Assembly (NCBI GenBank): GCA_018894105.1 | Contig: CM032123.1 | Span: 20,747,744 to 20,811,743 of the forward strand | DNA: 64,000 nucleotides | Direction: 5' to 3' | Origin: Jacaranda mimosifolia | Taxonomy: Eukaryota; Streptophyta; Magnoliopsida; Lamiales; Bignoniaceae | Shown: positions 47,251 to 58,286 of the stretch, one piece after another | How positions within the stretch are numbered: the first letter of the stretch is position 1 | Layout: each line of letters starts with the position of its first letter | Made by a program: the position numbers and the translations under genes | Notes under the pieces: generated by a model | What the model saw: only the letters and a program-made list of their open reading frames with translations | Database searches by the model: none | Told to the model about the DNA's origin: nothing

Positions 47251-47505
47251 AAATCAGCTATTAAACAAATGCAAACACATCAGGGTTACTCAGCTACAGT
47301 TCCGTACGTAGGCTCTGGTGCACCCTTCTGAATGTATATGGGTATGCCTCCTTAAAGCTCTTCTGTATTCAATGGAACATCAATGCCTCCATATGATATG
47401 CCATTTTTGGGGGGCTTGGCATATCATTACAACTATGGAAGTCGCCTTTCTAGAGGCAGCCCATATTAGCCCTTGTGTTTGCATTTATCTAGCCCCCCTT
47501 CTTAC
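47251..47505 (+). pseudogene. Captured exon of a RanBP2-type (NZF) zinc-finger protein gene, low-complexity segment
   Basis: After the acceptor at 47249-47250 one frame reads KSAIKQMQTHQGYSATVPYV, GSGAPF, stop, MYMGMPP, stop, SSSVFNGTSMPPYDMPFLGG, LAYHYNYGSRLSRGSPY, stop. This Gly/Tyr/Pro/Ser-rich wording, with MPPYDxPFxGGxxYHxNYxSR, matches the linker between the zinc fingers of plant RanBP2/NZF proteins of the Arabidopsis At1g67325 kind, as I remember them. The zinc fingers themselves are absent. Three in-frame stops (the first TGA at 47329) show it is dead. It sits on the plus strand in CACTA-2 after the Cys-rich peptide gene. Confidence 0.7.
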
Positions 47506-49029
47506 GCAAGTGGATGAATGATAGGAAATGGTATATTCTCTCTTTTAATATTTTGTTGATTATAAAAGTAGCTATAGTGAGATTTGTTTTTGCCTTATGC
47601 AAGCTGCCATTGGTCTGAACTGATTTGGAAACCTATTTTGCGGATGAATTTGTCATGTTGTTTTGCTTTTTGTGCTTCTTTGAACTTTGTTACGACCATT
47701 TTGTATTGCTGTAAATCTATTGCAATAATGCAATTGCTGGTAATTCCGCTGGATTTTTGGAATCAGTCGTGATGTTTTGTTTGCATAGAATTTCATAATT
47801 TTGAGCCTACATTGTTGTGGGCCTCTAATTTCAACCTTGCTACAAGAGTTTAGTTTTGTGGTTCTAGAATTGATTATGTTGTTTTAGTAAATCAAAAGTA
47901 GTTGGGGCCTTACTTCTGTTCAGTGATTTTGTATTTAAGGTGTTGGATGCTCTATTTTAATTTACTTGGTAGCAAGTTGTGGTGCTTTAAAACTAGAGGA
48001 TTTAGTAGTAGTTCAAAATAACTTGTTTGGAATGGGGTTCCTGACTTTATTTGGAGATAATAATTTTGGGTTGGATTAATGTGGTGTATAACTGCATCTT
48101 TTGTTCAAAATCAATGTTCTGATGGTAAGATATTTTCAATGGCAGAAGGAATATGGGTGATTTTGTTATCAAAATTTGTTGCTATTATTATCTAATTTAT
48201 GCAGGTGTTGGAAGAGATTGATATAGCAATGTTGGAAATCTTTAGATTTTGCTATTCATTATCTTTATAACATGGAGTGTTGGATGCATACTGGCTGCCA
48301 TTTCTTGACCAAATTTCTTTTGAAATTCTATTGTACTTGATTTTCTTGAATGGATTATGTCTTGTTGGAAAGTTGCTAGTGTTGGGTTCAACTGGGATTT
48401 GATTTGGGGATTTTTGAAGAGTACTTCTTGCATTTGAATTGCTTTTGTTCTAGTTGTTCAATCTACTAACACGCCAACTCGAACTTAGGTCTTCTATGAG
48501 AGTTTGCTGAAAATTGGCGTTCATTTGAGGATTCGAACATTGGCCTTTTTGGTTTATTCACTTCAATTCCTGCTAGATTGAGGTGTCCATCTATGGCTAC
48601 CGCCAAATCCGCTGAATTGGATGGCAAGTTTTATAATCATTTGCACCTTGTGGAACTTGCAATTTGTCTCAATATTGGGTTGATTCAAGACACCTTTTAT
48701 TTGATGGGCCCAATTGATGTGCTGGGGATTTTAACTAGGGCCAATCACTTTGGACTTGGAACCGGCTTTGGCAACAAACAAATTTGACCTTCCTTTGGAG
48801 CGATCAATTTAGATGGGCTGGGTCCCAACTTAATTTTTTGAGGGCCTATTTTATTTAAATTGTTTTGCTCTCTTATTATCTGTTAGAGGATATTAGTTGC
48901 ATGAATCCTTTGGTTTTGTTTTTTAATTTTGTAAAGTAAGGGAAATAAGTACTTCCTTATTTGAATCTCGCTCAACATTCGTGTCTTGTAATCTCTTATT
49001 TTGCATCTAATATATCTTGAACCCATTCC
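47506..49029. other. Sequence of uncertain origin right of the captured exon
   Basis: Less AT-rich than most of the element. 48578-48787 has an open plus-strand frame (MATAKSAELDGKFYNHLHLV within it) that I cannot relate to any family. The rest may be intron or 3' flank of captured genes. No motif is recognised. Confidence 0.3.
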
Positions 49030-49777
49030 AAGGTTACTAATTAAGTAACAATGATTTTGGTCATTTTAATTATTTGTAACCAAATATTTATTTTGAAAAA
49101 ATTATATATAATAACAAATTTTGTTACCTATATTTATTTGTAACACAAGCATGCATATTTTTTGTCCATTGGTAGCATCTTTTTATCAATACAACTATTT
49201 ATAACGAAATCTTGATTTTGTAAGTTTATAGATACCAAGATATTTTGTTACGAGTATATCCTAATAAAGAAGCTTTTATTCTTTTGGTAACAAAATTATT
49301 TGTCATATTATCTATTAGTAACGAAACAACTATTTTTTGATTAATTTATTATTAAGTTATTGTAACAAATTTTTTGGTTACACATTCCATTGGTAACAAA
49401 ATGAATCAAATATACACTTGTAATTAAATTAACTTCTGGTAATGAAAACCTATTACACAACAAACCAACTATTTTTAGTAACAAATAAGTTTGTTACTAT
49501 TATTTAATCTATTGTAACTGAAATACGTTTGTTATCATTACATGATGTTTTGTAACGATATATTTCATCACCATTTCCATTTTAAGGTAACAAAATGGAT
49601 TTTGTTACTAATATAATTGGTAAAGAAGGCCAAAATTTCGTTAATGTTTATTATTGGCGACGGGCTTTAGCTCATGAAAGATTGGTAACAAAACTTTCTT
49701 TACCGAAACCTGTAGTAACGAATTTCACATGTATGGTAACAAAATCTTTTGTTACCATTCATGTAAATTGTTGTAGT
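49030..49777. repeat. CACTA-2 right subterminal repeats and terminus
   Basis: More than twenty GTAAC/GTTAC-containing motifs (aaatttgttacctat, ggtaacaaaatggattttgttac, atggtaacaaaatcttttgttac) are spaced 15-40 bases apart up to the TGTAGTG end. The array is about twice as long as the left one. An apparent open frame at 49595-49813 is built from these repeats and is not a gene. Confidence 0.85.
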
Positions 49778-50006
49778 GGTATACTGCTAAATTCAAAGTG
49801 TATATGCATTTGATAAATTCAAAGTCGAATTTTGATTAATCCATAAAATCTAAAATGTTATTAAACCAACCAAAAGTGATAATTTTATAAAATAGTCTTT
49901 TCAATATACACAAAATTTTAAATCTTTGATTTTCTATAGTTATTAGTTACACTTAACAATTTAATTTTAAGAGAAAATCACTTACGAAAAAAAATGGGAT
50001 GTTACA
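49778..50006 (-). mobile_element. Start of a gypsy LTR, minus strand, cut by CACTA-2
   Basis: From 50006 leftward the minus strand reads TGTAACATCCCATTTTTTTT, the TGTAACAYCCC-type opening of plant gypsy LTRs. It lies below the integrase remnant at 50560-50690, so it would be the 3' LTR of that minus-strand element. CACTA-2 begins at 49777, and the rest of the LTR may continue left of 35915. Confidence 0.45.
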
Positions 50007-51039
50007 GTCTCTCATGGAGATATCATATCGAGGACTCCTTAGGGTTTTTCATGGAGCCCTTTAGTTGTCTGTCACGAAGATATCATTCCAATAGCTCCTT
50101 AGGGTCTCTCATGGAGATGTCATTCCAAGAACCCATTAGGGTCCCCAATAGGTGCTTAGGTTGTCTCAGTGCTTGCATTTTATCTTTTAGTTTGTGTGAT
50201 GTTAGTCATACAATGAGGGTTTGCTTCTAATAATTCAACATAAGTGGTGAGAGACTCTATACTTCATTAAACTGAAAAAATATGGACCATCCTTTAAGGT
50301 GGGATGAATTTTATTCATCAAGAAAAACAATTGATCCAGACTAAATTAAAAGCAATCTAATCTTCAAAGGCAAATCATCTAATTAATTAAGTAAATGAAA
50401 TTTTTAGAGAAATTGTCTAGGCATCAACATCTTTTGGGCTAACATAATTATTACATCTCTGAGGTAAAACTCTCTAAGGTTGGAGATGTTCTAGGTATTG
50501 AGCACATCCTTCTCTTCTACAATTTGCAGCTTGTATTTACCTGGGTTTGTGATCTTTCTCACTCAGGTCTTTCCCATTTAGCATCTAACTTCTCTATGGG
50601 TCCAAATGCATATGCTTTTTCCATCATTAAGTCTCTAACTTGAAAACTTCTTGGACATACTTTGGCATTGTATGAATATTTTTTTACGATTGGAATGCCC
50701 TATCTCACTACTCCATCCATTTGAATGCTTTTTGCTCATAATAAAATTTGAAGGAAGGGGAGTCCCTTCTCTGAAGACTTATATAAATCATTTTTAAGTG
50801 GTGAGTCGCCCAACAAGCACTTTCACTTCCTTTGTGGTTTCAGGGGCGGCATTTGGAGCATTGTTTTTAACTTTTCGGAGTTAGCCTCTACTTTGCGCTA
50901 TGAGATAATGTTGCCTGAGAATTTTCTCCTCATGTGCTGAACAGGCACTTAGCTGGGTTGAGCCAATACTAAACTTTCTTAGAATGACAAAGCACTCTAC
51001 TAAGTTAGGTAGGTCATACCTTTGTCTGTGACTTTCGAC

Positions 51040-51330
51040 TTGTATATCATCTATGTAGACCTCTATTACTTCTACCGATCATGTTTGCAAACATGTGATT
51101 GACCAAGATCGACTAAGATATATTCCATGTGTTACAATAAAGCTTGTCTTTTCATAGTCCTCTACAGCTAAGCGGTCTGGTTGTACCTCTAGTAGGCATT
51201 TATGAAGTTCAACGACTTGTATTTTATGGTGGAGTCTACGAACGCATCTATCCTTGGAAGTAGGAAAAGGTCCTTTGGACAGGCTTGTTCAAGTTAGTCA
51301 GGTAGATGTACATCCTTTGCTACCATGCAC
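51040..51330 (-). pseudogene. Gypsy reverse transcriptase fragment
   Basis: Minus-strand readings include KGPFPTSKDRCV (compare KDPFPLPRIDxLVD), YEKTSFIVTHGIY (compare EEKTAFITPxGxY) and, after LVNHMF-like text, EVYIDDIQVESH (compare EVYVDDMLVKS) at about 51061-51040. Residues YIDD retain both catalytic Asp. At least two frameshifts separate the pieces. Confidence 0.8.
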
Positions 51331-52736
51331 ATTAAACACTAAAGTTATGTTGGCTAGCCATACCAAGTATCGGTCTATTAGAGTGTATCTTGTCTATAGG
51401 ACTTCATCTACTTTTTGACATTTTATCTTCTTTCTTGTTCACGGAGGTTTGGCATGCCTTTCATGAACAATTTTAGTATTTTTCTCTTAAAGAGGATGAA
51501 ATGTCTTTACATTGCTGGCTTTCTTATATTTGATTTTTCTAGGCTTTTACTTTGAGACCAGCATGGGAACTATATAGGATTCTAATACTAGATATTTCTC
51601 ATTTTCTCCTAGTCTCATTGTTTAATCGATTTTGGGTCGTTTCACCGGCTCGATAATGCTACTATAGCTTTCCTCATGGCATTAGGTAACTCTCCTTGAC
51701 CATTCTTTCATCTCGAACTACTATTTTGGGACTATCACATGTAGGAGATTTTAACTTCATGTGATATGTTAAGATCACTGCCTGGCAAAGGTTTAAGGTT
51801 GATCCACCTAAAATGATGTTATAAGCATATAGGGCCTTTACCACCAGAAATTTCATTATTTTGTATCTGCCTTAGATTAGTGCGTAAAGATAAAAGGGGA
51901 GAAATTTCCCCATGGCTGAGCTTTTGGATCTGTGCATTGGTTGCATCTCACTATAGATAGTCATTATAGAATATGATATCTACCAAGCTTTCACTATTTA
52001 CTGATGTCCTTTTTCATCCAAAAGTTGGCTAGGCAGGTAAAGTTACTTAGGCGTTATTGTGTCCCTCTTTTCTTGCCTACAATCTCATTCTTCAAAGGTG
52101 ATGTCAAATTGTAGGGGGCTTACTTTGCATGCGAAAGGAGTACGTTTGGCAAGTGGGCTTGCATTTGCCTCGATGCTCCTCTGAGGAACTTTCAAGCACT
52201 AGTAGAGTTACCTCCTATGGGTCCACCAAAAATCATTGTGGTGAGCCCCATGACATGAAGGATGTCAGTCCCATGTTAGTTTGGCTCTCTTCAAAGCTTT
52301 GATTATCACTATGGCATCTTACAATGATCCTTTACATCACGAGTTTGGGTTGCTTTTTGGGCCTATATCTCCCTTAGTGATTAACTCCTTAAGGTATCCT
52401 CATTAGATTAGTCTTTTAATCTCATCTTTTAAGTGGTAACATTCTTCTGTAGTCATCAACTTTTGCGATGGAAAAAGATAGTACTTCTCCAAATTCTACC
52501 TCTTGGGATCGTCCTCCATGTTTTTAGGCCACCTCTTGAAATTATCTTTCATTTATAGTTCTTCATGAGAGTTGTTACTCCGATACGGATGTACTCCTAA
52601 GATCTTATTAAGAGTTTCTTTAAAGTGGTCGAGGGCATTATAGATTCCATAAACTTCCTTCATCTCAAATTTTACTATATGATGCTAGAAAAGAGTTCTA
52701 GACTAAGATGTGTACAGCTTGGATGAAATGGTTGAC

Positions 52737-52741
52737 GTACT
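52737..52741. repeat. Copia B target-site duplication, left copy
   Basis: GTACT, identical to 63054-63058. Confidence 0.92.
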
Positions 52742-54935
52742 TGTTGGAATAGTGCCCACCAAGCCAATAAGATTAGCCTTGTAAAAACTATTTTCTTGTA
52801 AAATAATCTTGATTGAATGATATTTTTAATATGGCCACCTTCATCTTATGCTCTTTACTACTTCACTTGTATTTGGATGAAGCCCCTAGATCACTTATGA
52901 CTACGGGACTTGGTTCGATGACCATGGAATAAGTCTCACACAGTCGTGATCTTAAATCTTCCAAGTCATAGGATCTTATGAGACATGACATCTAAGATCC
53001 AGATAGACTTGCACTAATGATGCATAAATCCAAGAGTTGGATATTGCTCCGTTCTATGAGCAATTGTATGAGATAGGGGTGCATGTTAGTGGGTGCCTGT
53101 TAGAGAACAAGGCACTGAAGTCCCTCCAGAGAATCCACTAGATAGCCGTAGTGGCAAATCAGTAGTGGTTAATTCTCCATCTTATGCTAGTGCATATTAT
53201 TTGTCATCTAACCTGAGGATCTATCGTAACATTATGTCCAATCCTCACAGTTTGACTCTTTCTTGAACACCTAGTGGGTCTTTCAGGTTGAGATTGGGTA
53301 TCAGCTACTTGGCATAGAGGTTTGTGAGATCTAAGATGGAATCCGACTCCTTGCTTTTATTAAGATCTATGTGTTCTATAATTCCAAGAAATCCTTGCGT
53401 AAGGTGGTGTGAAAATTTGAAAAAAGAGTTTTCCAAAAGTGAGGTCACATAAGGGAATCGAACATTAAGAATAGAGACATAGTATCGAGGCTAATAAGGA
53501 GCAGAAAAATATCTTGCCCTAGGCCTCTTTTAGGAAATAAGAGACATAAGGACCGTATTTGCATAGTATGCGTAGAGCTATGATGATTCTCCAGAATTCT
53601 CATTTTGGCCAATTAGTTGGGCTCCATGGGCTTGAGGTTGGACATCGACCATGGAGATTGGGTACTCATTGATTAATGAGATTAATTAAATTAAGTCGAT
53701 TAGTTTTAAAGGGGTCTTAAACTAGAATGAATATAAGATATTCAAAAGTCACAAAGAGTTGTGGGCTCATGTCTAATGAATGGTAGAACCTATTGGGTCA
53801 CACACAAAACCAATTAGCTTTCGAAATTGGTAGAGCAATTTTCTAGATGTTACAAAAATTCACCCTTTGGTGACTGATTTTCAAGAAACTAATTTAACGG
53901 TCAATTTTGGTTTGATTAATTTAAGTGTTAAATTAATTGACTAATTTAAAAAGTTAAATTAGATCAATAATTAAGGAGTTAATTATTTGGTGCCATATTG
54001 ACCATCAATTGGTCAAGTTGACTTAAAGAGTTAAGTCGATTAGTTAAGCTTAAGAGTTAAGCTTGTTTGATTTAAGAGTCAAATCAAAGGTTGATTAATT
54101 AAAGTGTTTAATTTAATTAATGTGAAGAATAATTTTTTGAGGGAAAATTTAAACAAAGTGTTCGTTTAAATTAGCATCTTAATTAATTTGGAATTAGATT
54201 CCAAATGTAATTGAAATGCACATGAAATTCAAGTAAGACTTGAATTAGAATTTGCCAACTTGGCATGCCACATGGGCGGTCACCTTGAGGAAGGCGTGAT
54301 GCCAACTAGAATCACACCTTCCACCCTCTATATGTACATACAGAGGGTGAGCAAATTCGGATATACACTCTTTGCATTCCCTCCAAAACTCCTTCTCTCC
54401 ATGCATTGCATCATGTGTTGAGCTTTGCATTCCTTCTTCTTCCCAACCTAAAAATTGGCCTTCTCTAACTCATGTTCTCCTCTATAACTCCAGATTCTAG
54501 TGAGGGTAAATTGGAAGAATAATTAGGGGTGTGGATCATATCAATAGAGGCAAGGCGTTTGACTTGCTGAATTTTGGAGATCCACTGCAATAGCTCCAGA
54601 TTGGTGAATTTTTATGGAGCGATCCAGAAGGATTTTTGCTCCATTTTTTCATAGAAGCTTTCTCAGTGTGTGGAGGTGTTCCATATTTAATTTAGTGATT
54701 TTTGGAGCAGTATAACTGGGGCAAAGGTTGCCGCCTTTCCACTGTGCCAATTCCAGACAGTTTCTGGATCCAAGAGAGATACTTGATTTTCTCCTTGTTT
54801 TGAGCTACAAGAGGTAATTCTTATTCCTAATCCAAATATATAGCATGTCTAGGTCCTTGGTTGCTTGAGTAGCTTAGTTATTTTTCAAGCTTTAGAAGTT
54901 TTGATTTAAGGATCCTAACACTACTCTTGCTTTCA
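52742..54935 (+). repeat. Copia B 5' LTR, 2194 bp
   Basis: TG...CA ends; TATA-like ctatatgtacat near 54328. The long TTAATTAA/AGAGTTAA-rich segment at 53915-54130 is shared by all family copies. About 93 percent identical to the 3' LTR over the first 195 bases, by eye. Confidence 0.95.
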
Positions 54936-56919
54936 AGTGGTATCAGAGCCTATTTCATGCTATGTTTTGGATTATTGATTGATTAATTCATGTGATGAAT
55001 TGATAAATATCACCAAATATTTGATCCAAGTAATGGATTGGAGTTTGGTTGATAATGCTTGTGGCTCTATTGCTTGATGAATTGAAAGCATGCTTTTATG
55101 TGATTTAAGTGTTGATTCATGTTTTAATATGTTTCAATTCAAAGTTATTAATGTTGAATGTTGATTTGGAATTAATCAATGTTATATGATGATATAGCAT
55201 GTTGTTGATTGATCAAAATTGTTTTGGTCATTTTTTGATCCAATGAGATTGGAGTTTGATTGGAGTTTTTTAGAATATTTGATTCTCACTTAAGCTTGAA
55301 TTTTTAAAGCATGATTGAGCACTTTAAATTATTTTTTTTAAAGGAGTTTTAGATATGGAAATGGGTCCATAATGTGTGATTTAATGTCTAGAAAGTGTTC
55401 TACAATTTTAGTTGCACAAAAGTTGAGCTAAAAATAGGCTTAACTAGCCTTTGACCCCAAAACAGGGACTGCCGGCAACAATGGTGCAAGTTAGCTGGGC
55501 AGTGGCCGAGATCTACTACCCAGCCGCATGCCAAGCTTGGCAAGCAGCACCCAGTTGGGTTTGGGCAAGTTTTGAGCTTCTTTTTCGTTCCTTGAGTGTC
55601 TAGAAATGGCGTTAAATTGTGTGTTATAGATGCACAAGTATTGTGCAAGTCCTCAGAGTTATGTTTGACATTTTTTATTGCTTTTAAAATCTAGTTAAAG
55701 TTAATCTCCAACTTATGGCATAAATGTCATGCTCGTTCAATTATTTTTTTATGAAATAAGCATTTAATTGTTGGAATTAATTGTTAATTCTAGATTTATT
55801 TATTGTTCATTTAATTGTTGAATAGATAATGAATGAATGGGGATGATCATGAGCCTTTAGTATTGATTTTATTTGTTTAAAAGTTGTTGAAATGGGCTTT
55901 ATTAAATTGAGGCTTACATGCCTCTTAAATTCTACCTTGTAAATGTTATGAGTGTAGAATCACTAGGAGTGAGGATTTCCAATTCATGTAATTGTTGCAT
56001 GGAGCAATGGAGACCTTTGGAGGCATTGAGAGTTTCGAAGACCCATGAATGTGTGGGATACACTCTTATAATAGCTAGATTTAATCAACCCACCTAAAAT
56101 CAATTAAGTGGTGCACCTATGGCTCTAAGTACACCACTTGTTTAGGCTCATGGTCATCCTACCCTAGGAGCATGCTAGGCGCATTTACTTATTTACGCTT
56201 TCCATATCCTATTGATATATAAGATGCATGTTTAGGATATAGAAAACCTAAATAAGAAGATAAAATGATGAGATCTTTGCAAGTAAAAACCCTTCACTTA
56301 GAATGTCTAAGTGTTTTTCTAATAGTAAGTCATAATGGATACAAATTAAAAGAGTTTTAATTAATCCAAGCCTTTTACCAATAGTATGTGGCATGATGAT
56401 GCTACCACTTTTGTATGATATACATCCGGTTACGGGGGTCATACTTAGGTGGAAAGTTGTAACCATATGCTTTGCATGAGATGCACATTTGATTTAAGAA
56501 CGCCAACACATTATACACTCGATTACGGGGGATGTTGGGATGCCCGTCTTGAATCTAAGATTGATTGGTAGGTTTGACTTAGCACCGAGTAATGTAGAGG
56601 TCGTCCATTAGAAGATCTACATGAAATGGTGAGGCCAAATATATCAATAATTAAATGAGATGCAATTAGTAAATGTTGCTTACCTTTAGATTGCTTGTGA
56701 ATATACATCTGGTTATGGGGGTCCACTTGTGAGTCCTTAGGATCTTGATTCTCACTAGGAAATATGATTTCCCGAATTCTTCTAGGGGGTAAAGAATTTG
56801 ATAAATAGTGGGAGGAAAACATACTTGAAAGACCACAAAACATGTTTTTAATATCAAGTTCAATCACATGCTTTTACTCTTTTTTTGCCTCTTGTAGATT
56901 TTTGAAAACTTCAAACAAA
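54936..56919 (+). other. Copia B untranslated leader with primer-binding site
   Basis: The primer-binding site tggtatcagagc (54938-54949) complements the 3' end of initiator methionine tRNA, the common plant copia primer. The rest is a 2-kb non-coding leader, including a GC-richer stretch at 55440-55570. Short open frames on either strand are not conserved in copia A and are not taken as genes. Confidence 0.85.
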
Positions 56920-57720
56920 ATGGCTAAGAATCCACTCGCATCAATTTTGGAAACCAATAAACTAATCAGGCCAAACTTCCAAGATTGGTTAAGGAACTTT
57001 AAAATCATTCTTGACTCTGAAAAGCGGACTTACATCCTTAATCAAAGTCCTGTGGACACACTTGGTGATGACGCCACCGACGCACAATGTGAAATGTTCA
57101 CAAAATTTGTAGATGATGATCTACAAGGTGTGTCATGATGGCATCCATGTCCAACAAGATCCAAAGGACTCACGAGCATATAAAACATGCTCGAGAGATC
57201 TATGTACACTTGAAAGAGTTATGTAGTGTACAAAGTAGACACAAAAGGTTCGCTTTGTCTAAGGAGCTCTTTAGGGCAAAGATGAGTAAAGGGTCTAATG
57301 TCTATGATCACGGCCTCAAGATGATTGGACTCATTGAGAATTTTGGACACTTAGATGTGGTCATGGACAACGACATTTATATAGATTTGATCCTACAATT
57401 ATTGCCACCATTATATGATAAATTTGTTATAAACTTCAATATGTCCAAGCAAGATGTTACGATTAACAAATTGATCAATATGCTTGTGACTGCAAAGGCG
57501 ACTATGAGAAAGGAGAAGCCCATTATGCTTGTATCCTTCTCCAAGTTAAAGGGCCCTAGGGGTCCTAGAAAAGGAGGTAAGAGGAAGAAAAGTTCTTCCT
57601 CGAAAAGGAAGCAACCCTAGAAGAGTTCTGGAAGAGTTAAGAAGAAGGTTAGAACCGAAGCTAGTTGTTTCCACTGTGGCAAAAAAAGGGGCATTGGAAA
57701 AGAAATTGCAAAGCTAACCT
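56920..57720 (+). pseudogene. Copia B gag (capsid and zinc knuckle), frameshifted
   Basis: ATG at 56920 opens MAKNPLASILETNKLIRPNF, then NFQDWLRNFKIIL, the usual copia gag (UBN2-like) start with a Trp landmark. A frameshift near 57130 moves to the frame with MASMSNKIQRTHEHIKHARE and YVHLKELCSVQSRH. A lysine-rich tail leads to a stop at 57618-57620. The zinc knuckle begins CFHCGKK at about 57667, but extra bases in the A/G run shift the frame before the last His and Cys. Gag forms the virus-like particle, and the breaks prevent it here. Confidence 0.9.
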
Positions 57721-57738
57721 TGCAACCCTTGGAAGGGT

Positions 57739-58286
57739 ATGTACTTTATTGAAGTACACATGATGACTGATTCTTCCACATGGGTATTTGATACCGCATG
57801 CTGTTCTCACCTTTGTAATTCGTTACAGGGGATGGAAAGAATAAGAAGTCTTCGTGAAGGGGGTATGATCCTCCGCTTAGGAAATAGAGCAAGAGTTGTT
57901 GCCACTTTCCAAGGCGTTATCAAGTTGGACTTGGGGAATGCTTGCATTTTACTTAATCCCGTTTATTATGTACCCCATCTTGTAAAGAATATTATTTCAA
58001 TTCCTGTTCTTGATAATGAAGGATTTGATTTTTCTATATTAAATGAGAAGTTGACAGCATTAAAGAATGGTTCTTTGATTGCTCAAAGTACATTAATAAA
58101 TAGATTGTACATACTTGATTCTCAGACTTCACTAATGCACATTCAATCAAGTAAAAGAAAATTAGATATCCAAGAAGATGCCATTCTTTGGCATGCAAGA
58201 CTTGGACATATTTCTAAAAATAGGATGAACAAGTTAGAAGCTCTCAAAGCACTAAATGTTAGCGGCATTGAATGTTAGCGGCATTG
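57739..58286 (+). pseudogene. Copia B protease and pre-integrase zinc region, frameshifted
   Basis: The frame carries the aspartic protease site WVFDTACCSHLCN (DTA in place of the common DTG) followed by MILRLGNRARV. It then has the GAG_pre-integrase region ILWHARLGHISKNRMNKLEA with the H...H pattern. It is cut by a 16-bp tandem duplication (58255-58286) that ends the frame at 58276-58278. The Cys pair of the zinc site (CESC) lies just beyond, in another frame. Confidence 0.9.
58255..58286 (+). repeat. 16-bp tandem duplication inside copia B pol
   Basis: aatgttagcggcattg occurs twice in direct succession (58255-58270, 58271-58286). Sixteen is not a multiple of three, so the copy shifts the reading frame. 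Confidence 0.97.

Larger units (their letters stand above)
35915..49777. mobile_element. CACTA-2: CACTA-type element, 13.9 kb, no CACTA transposase seen, carrying captured gene pieces
   Basis: The left end reads CATTACAACAAATTGCACTT at 35915. The inverse of the right end reads CACTACAACAATTTACATG (right end TGTAGTG closing at 49777). Both are followed by many GTAACAAA/TTTGTTAC subterminal repeats. CACTACAACAA is a typical plant CACTA terminus; the left end has C to T at position 3. The flanks are tat (left) and gta (right), so a 3-bp duplication is not evident, though tat also occurs one base beyond the right end. Inside I find no tnp2 or TnpA sequence. It contains a hAT insertion (38964-42783), an inverted AT-rich block and two host-gene fragments on the plus strand. 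Confidence 0.75.
50007..52741 (-). mobile_element. Second Tat-type gypsy element, minus strand, 3' part, with internal deletion
   Basis: On the minus strand, from high to low coordinates: a gag end with TTEECYHLKDEIKRLI (about 52450); a protease-proximal IFGGPIGGNSTSA-like motif (about 52225); RT pieces (about 51330-51040); and an integrase C-terminal motif, RSFQVRDLMM with LDAKWERPE (about 50660-50570). Only about 350 bases separate the RT YIDD from the integrase end, where a full element needs about 2 kb, so most RNase H and integrase is deleted. Stops and shifts are everywhere. Copia B interrupts it at 52742, and it presumably resumes at 63054. Confidence 0.75.

Noticed and set aside
48578..48787. 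Open plus-strand frame with MATAKSAELDGKFYNHLHLV-like text
   Set aside because: Reads plausibly but I know no family, see no splice sites fixing its limits, and the length is not beyond chance. Kept only as unassigned sequence.
49595..49813. Plus-strand 72-codon open frame at the CACTA-2 right end
   Set aside because: It is built from GTAAC subterminal repeats and runs across the element end.
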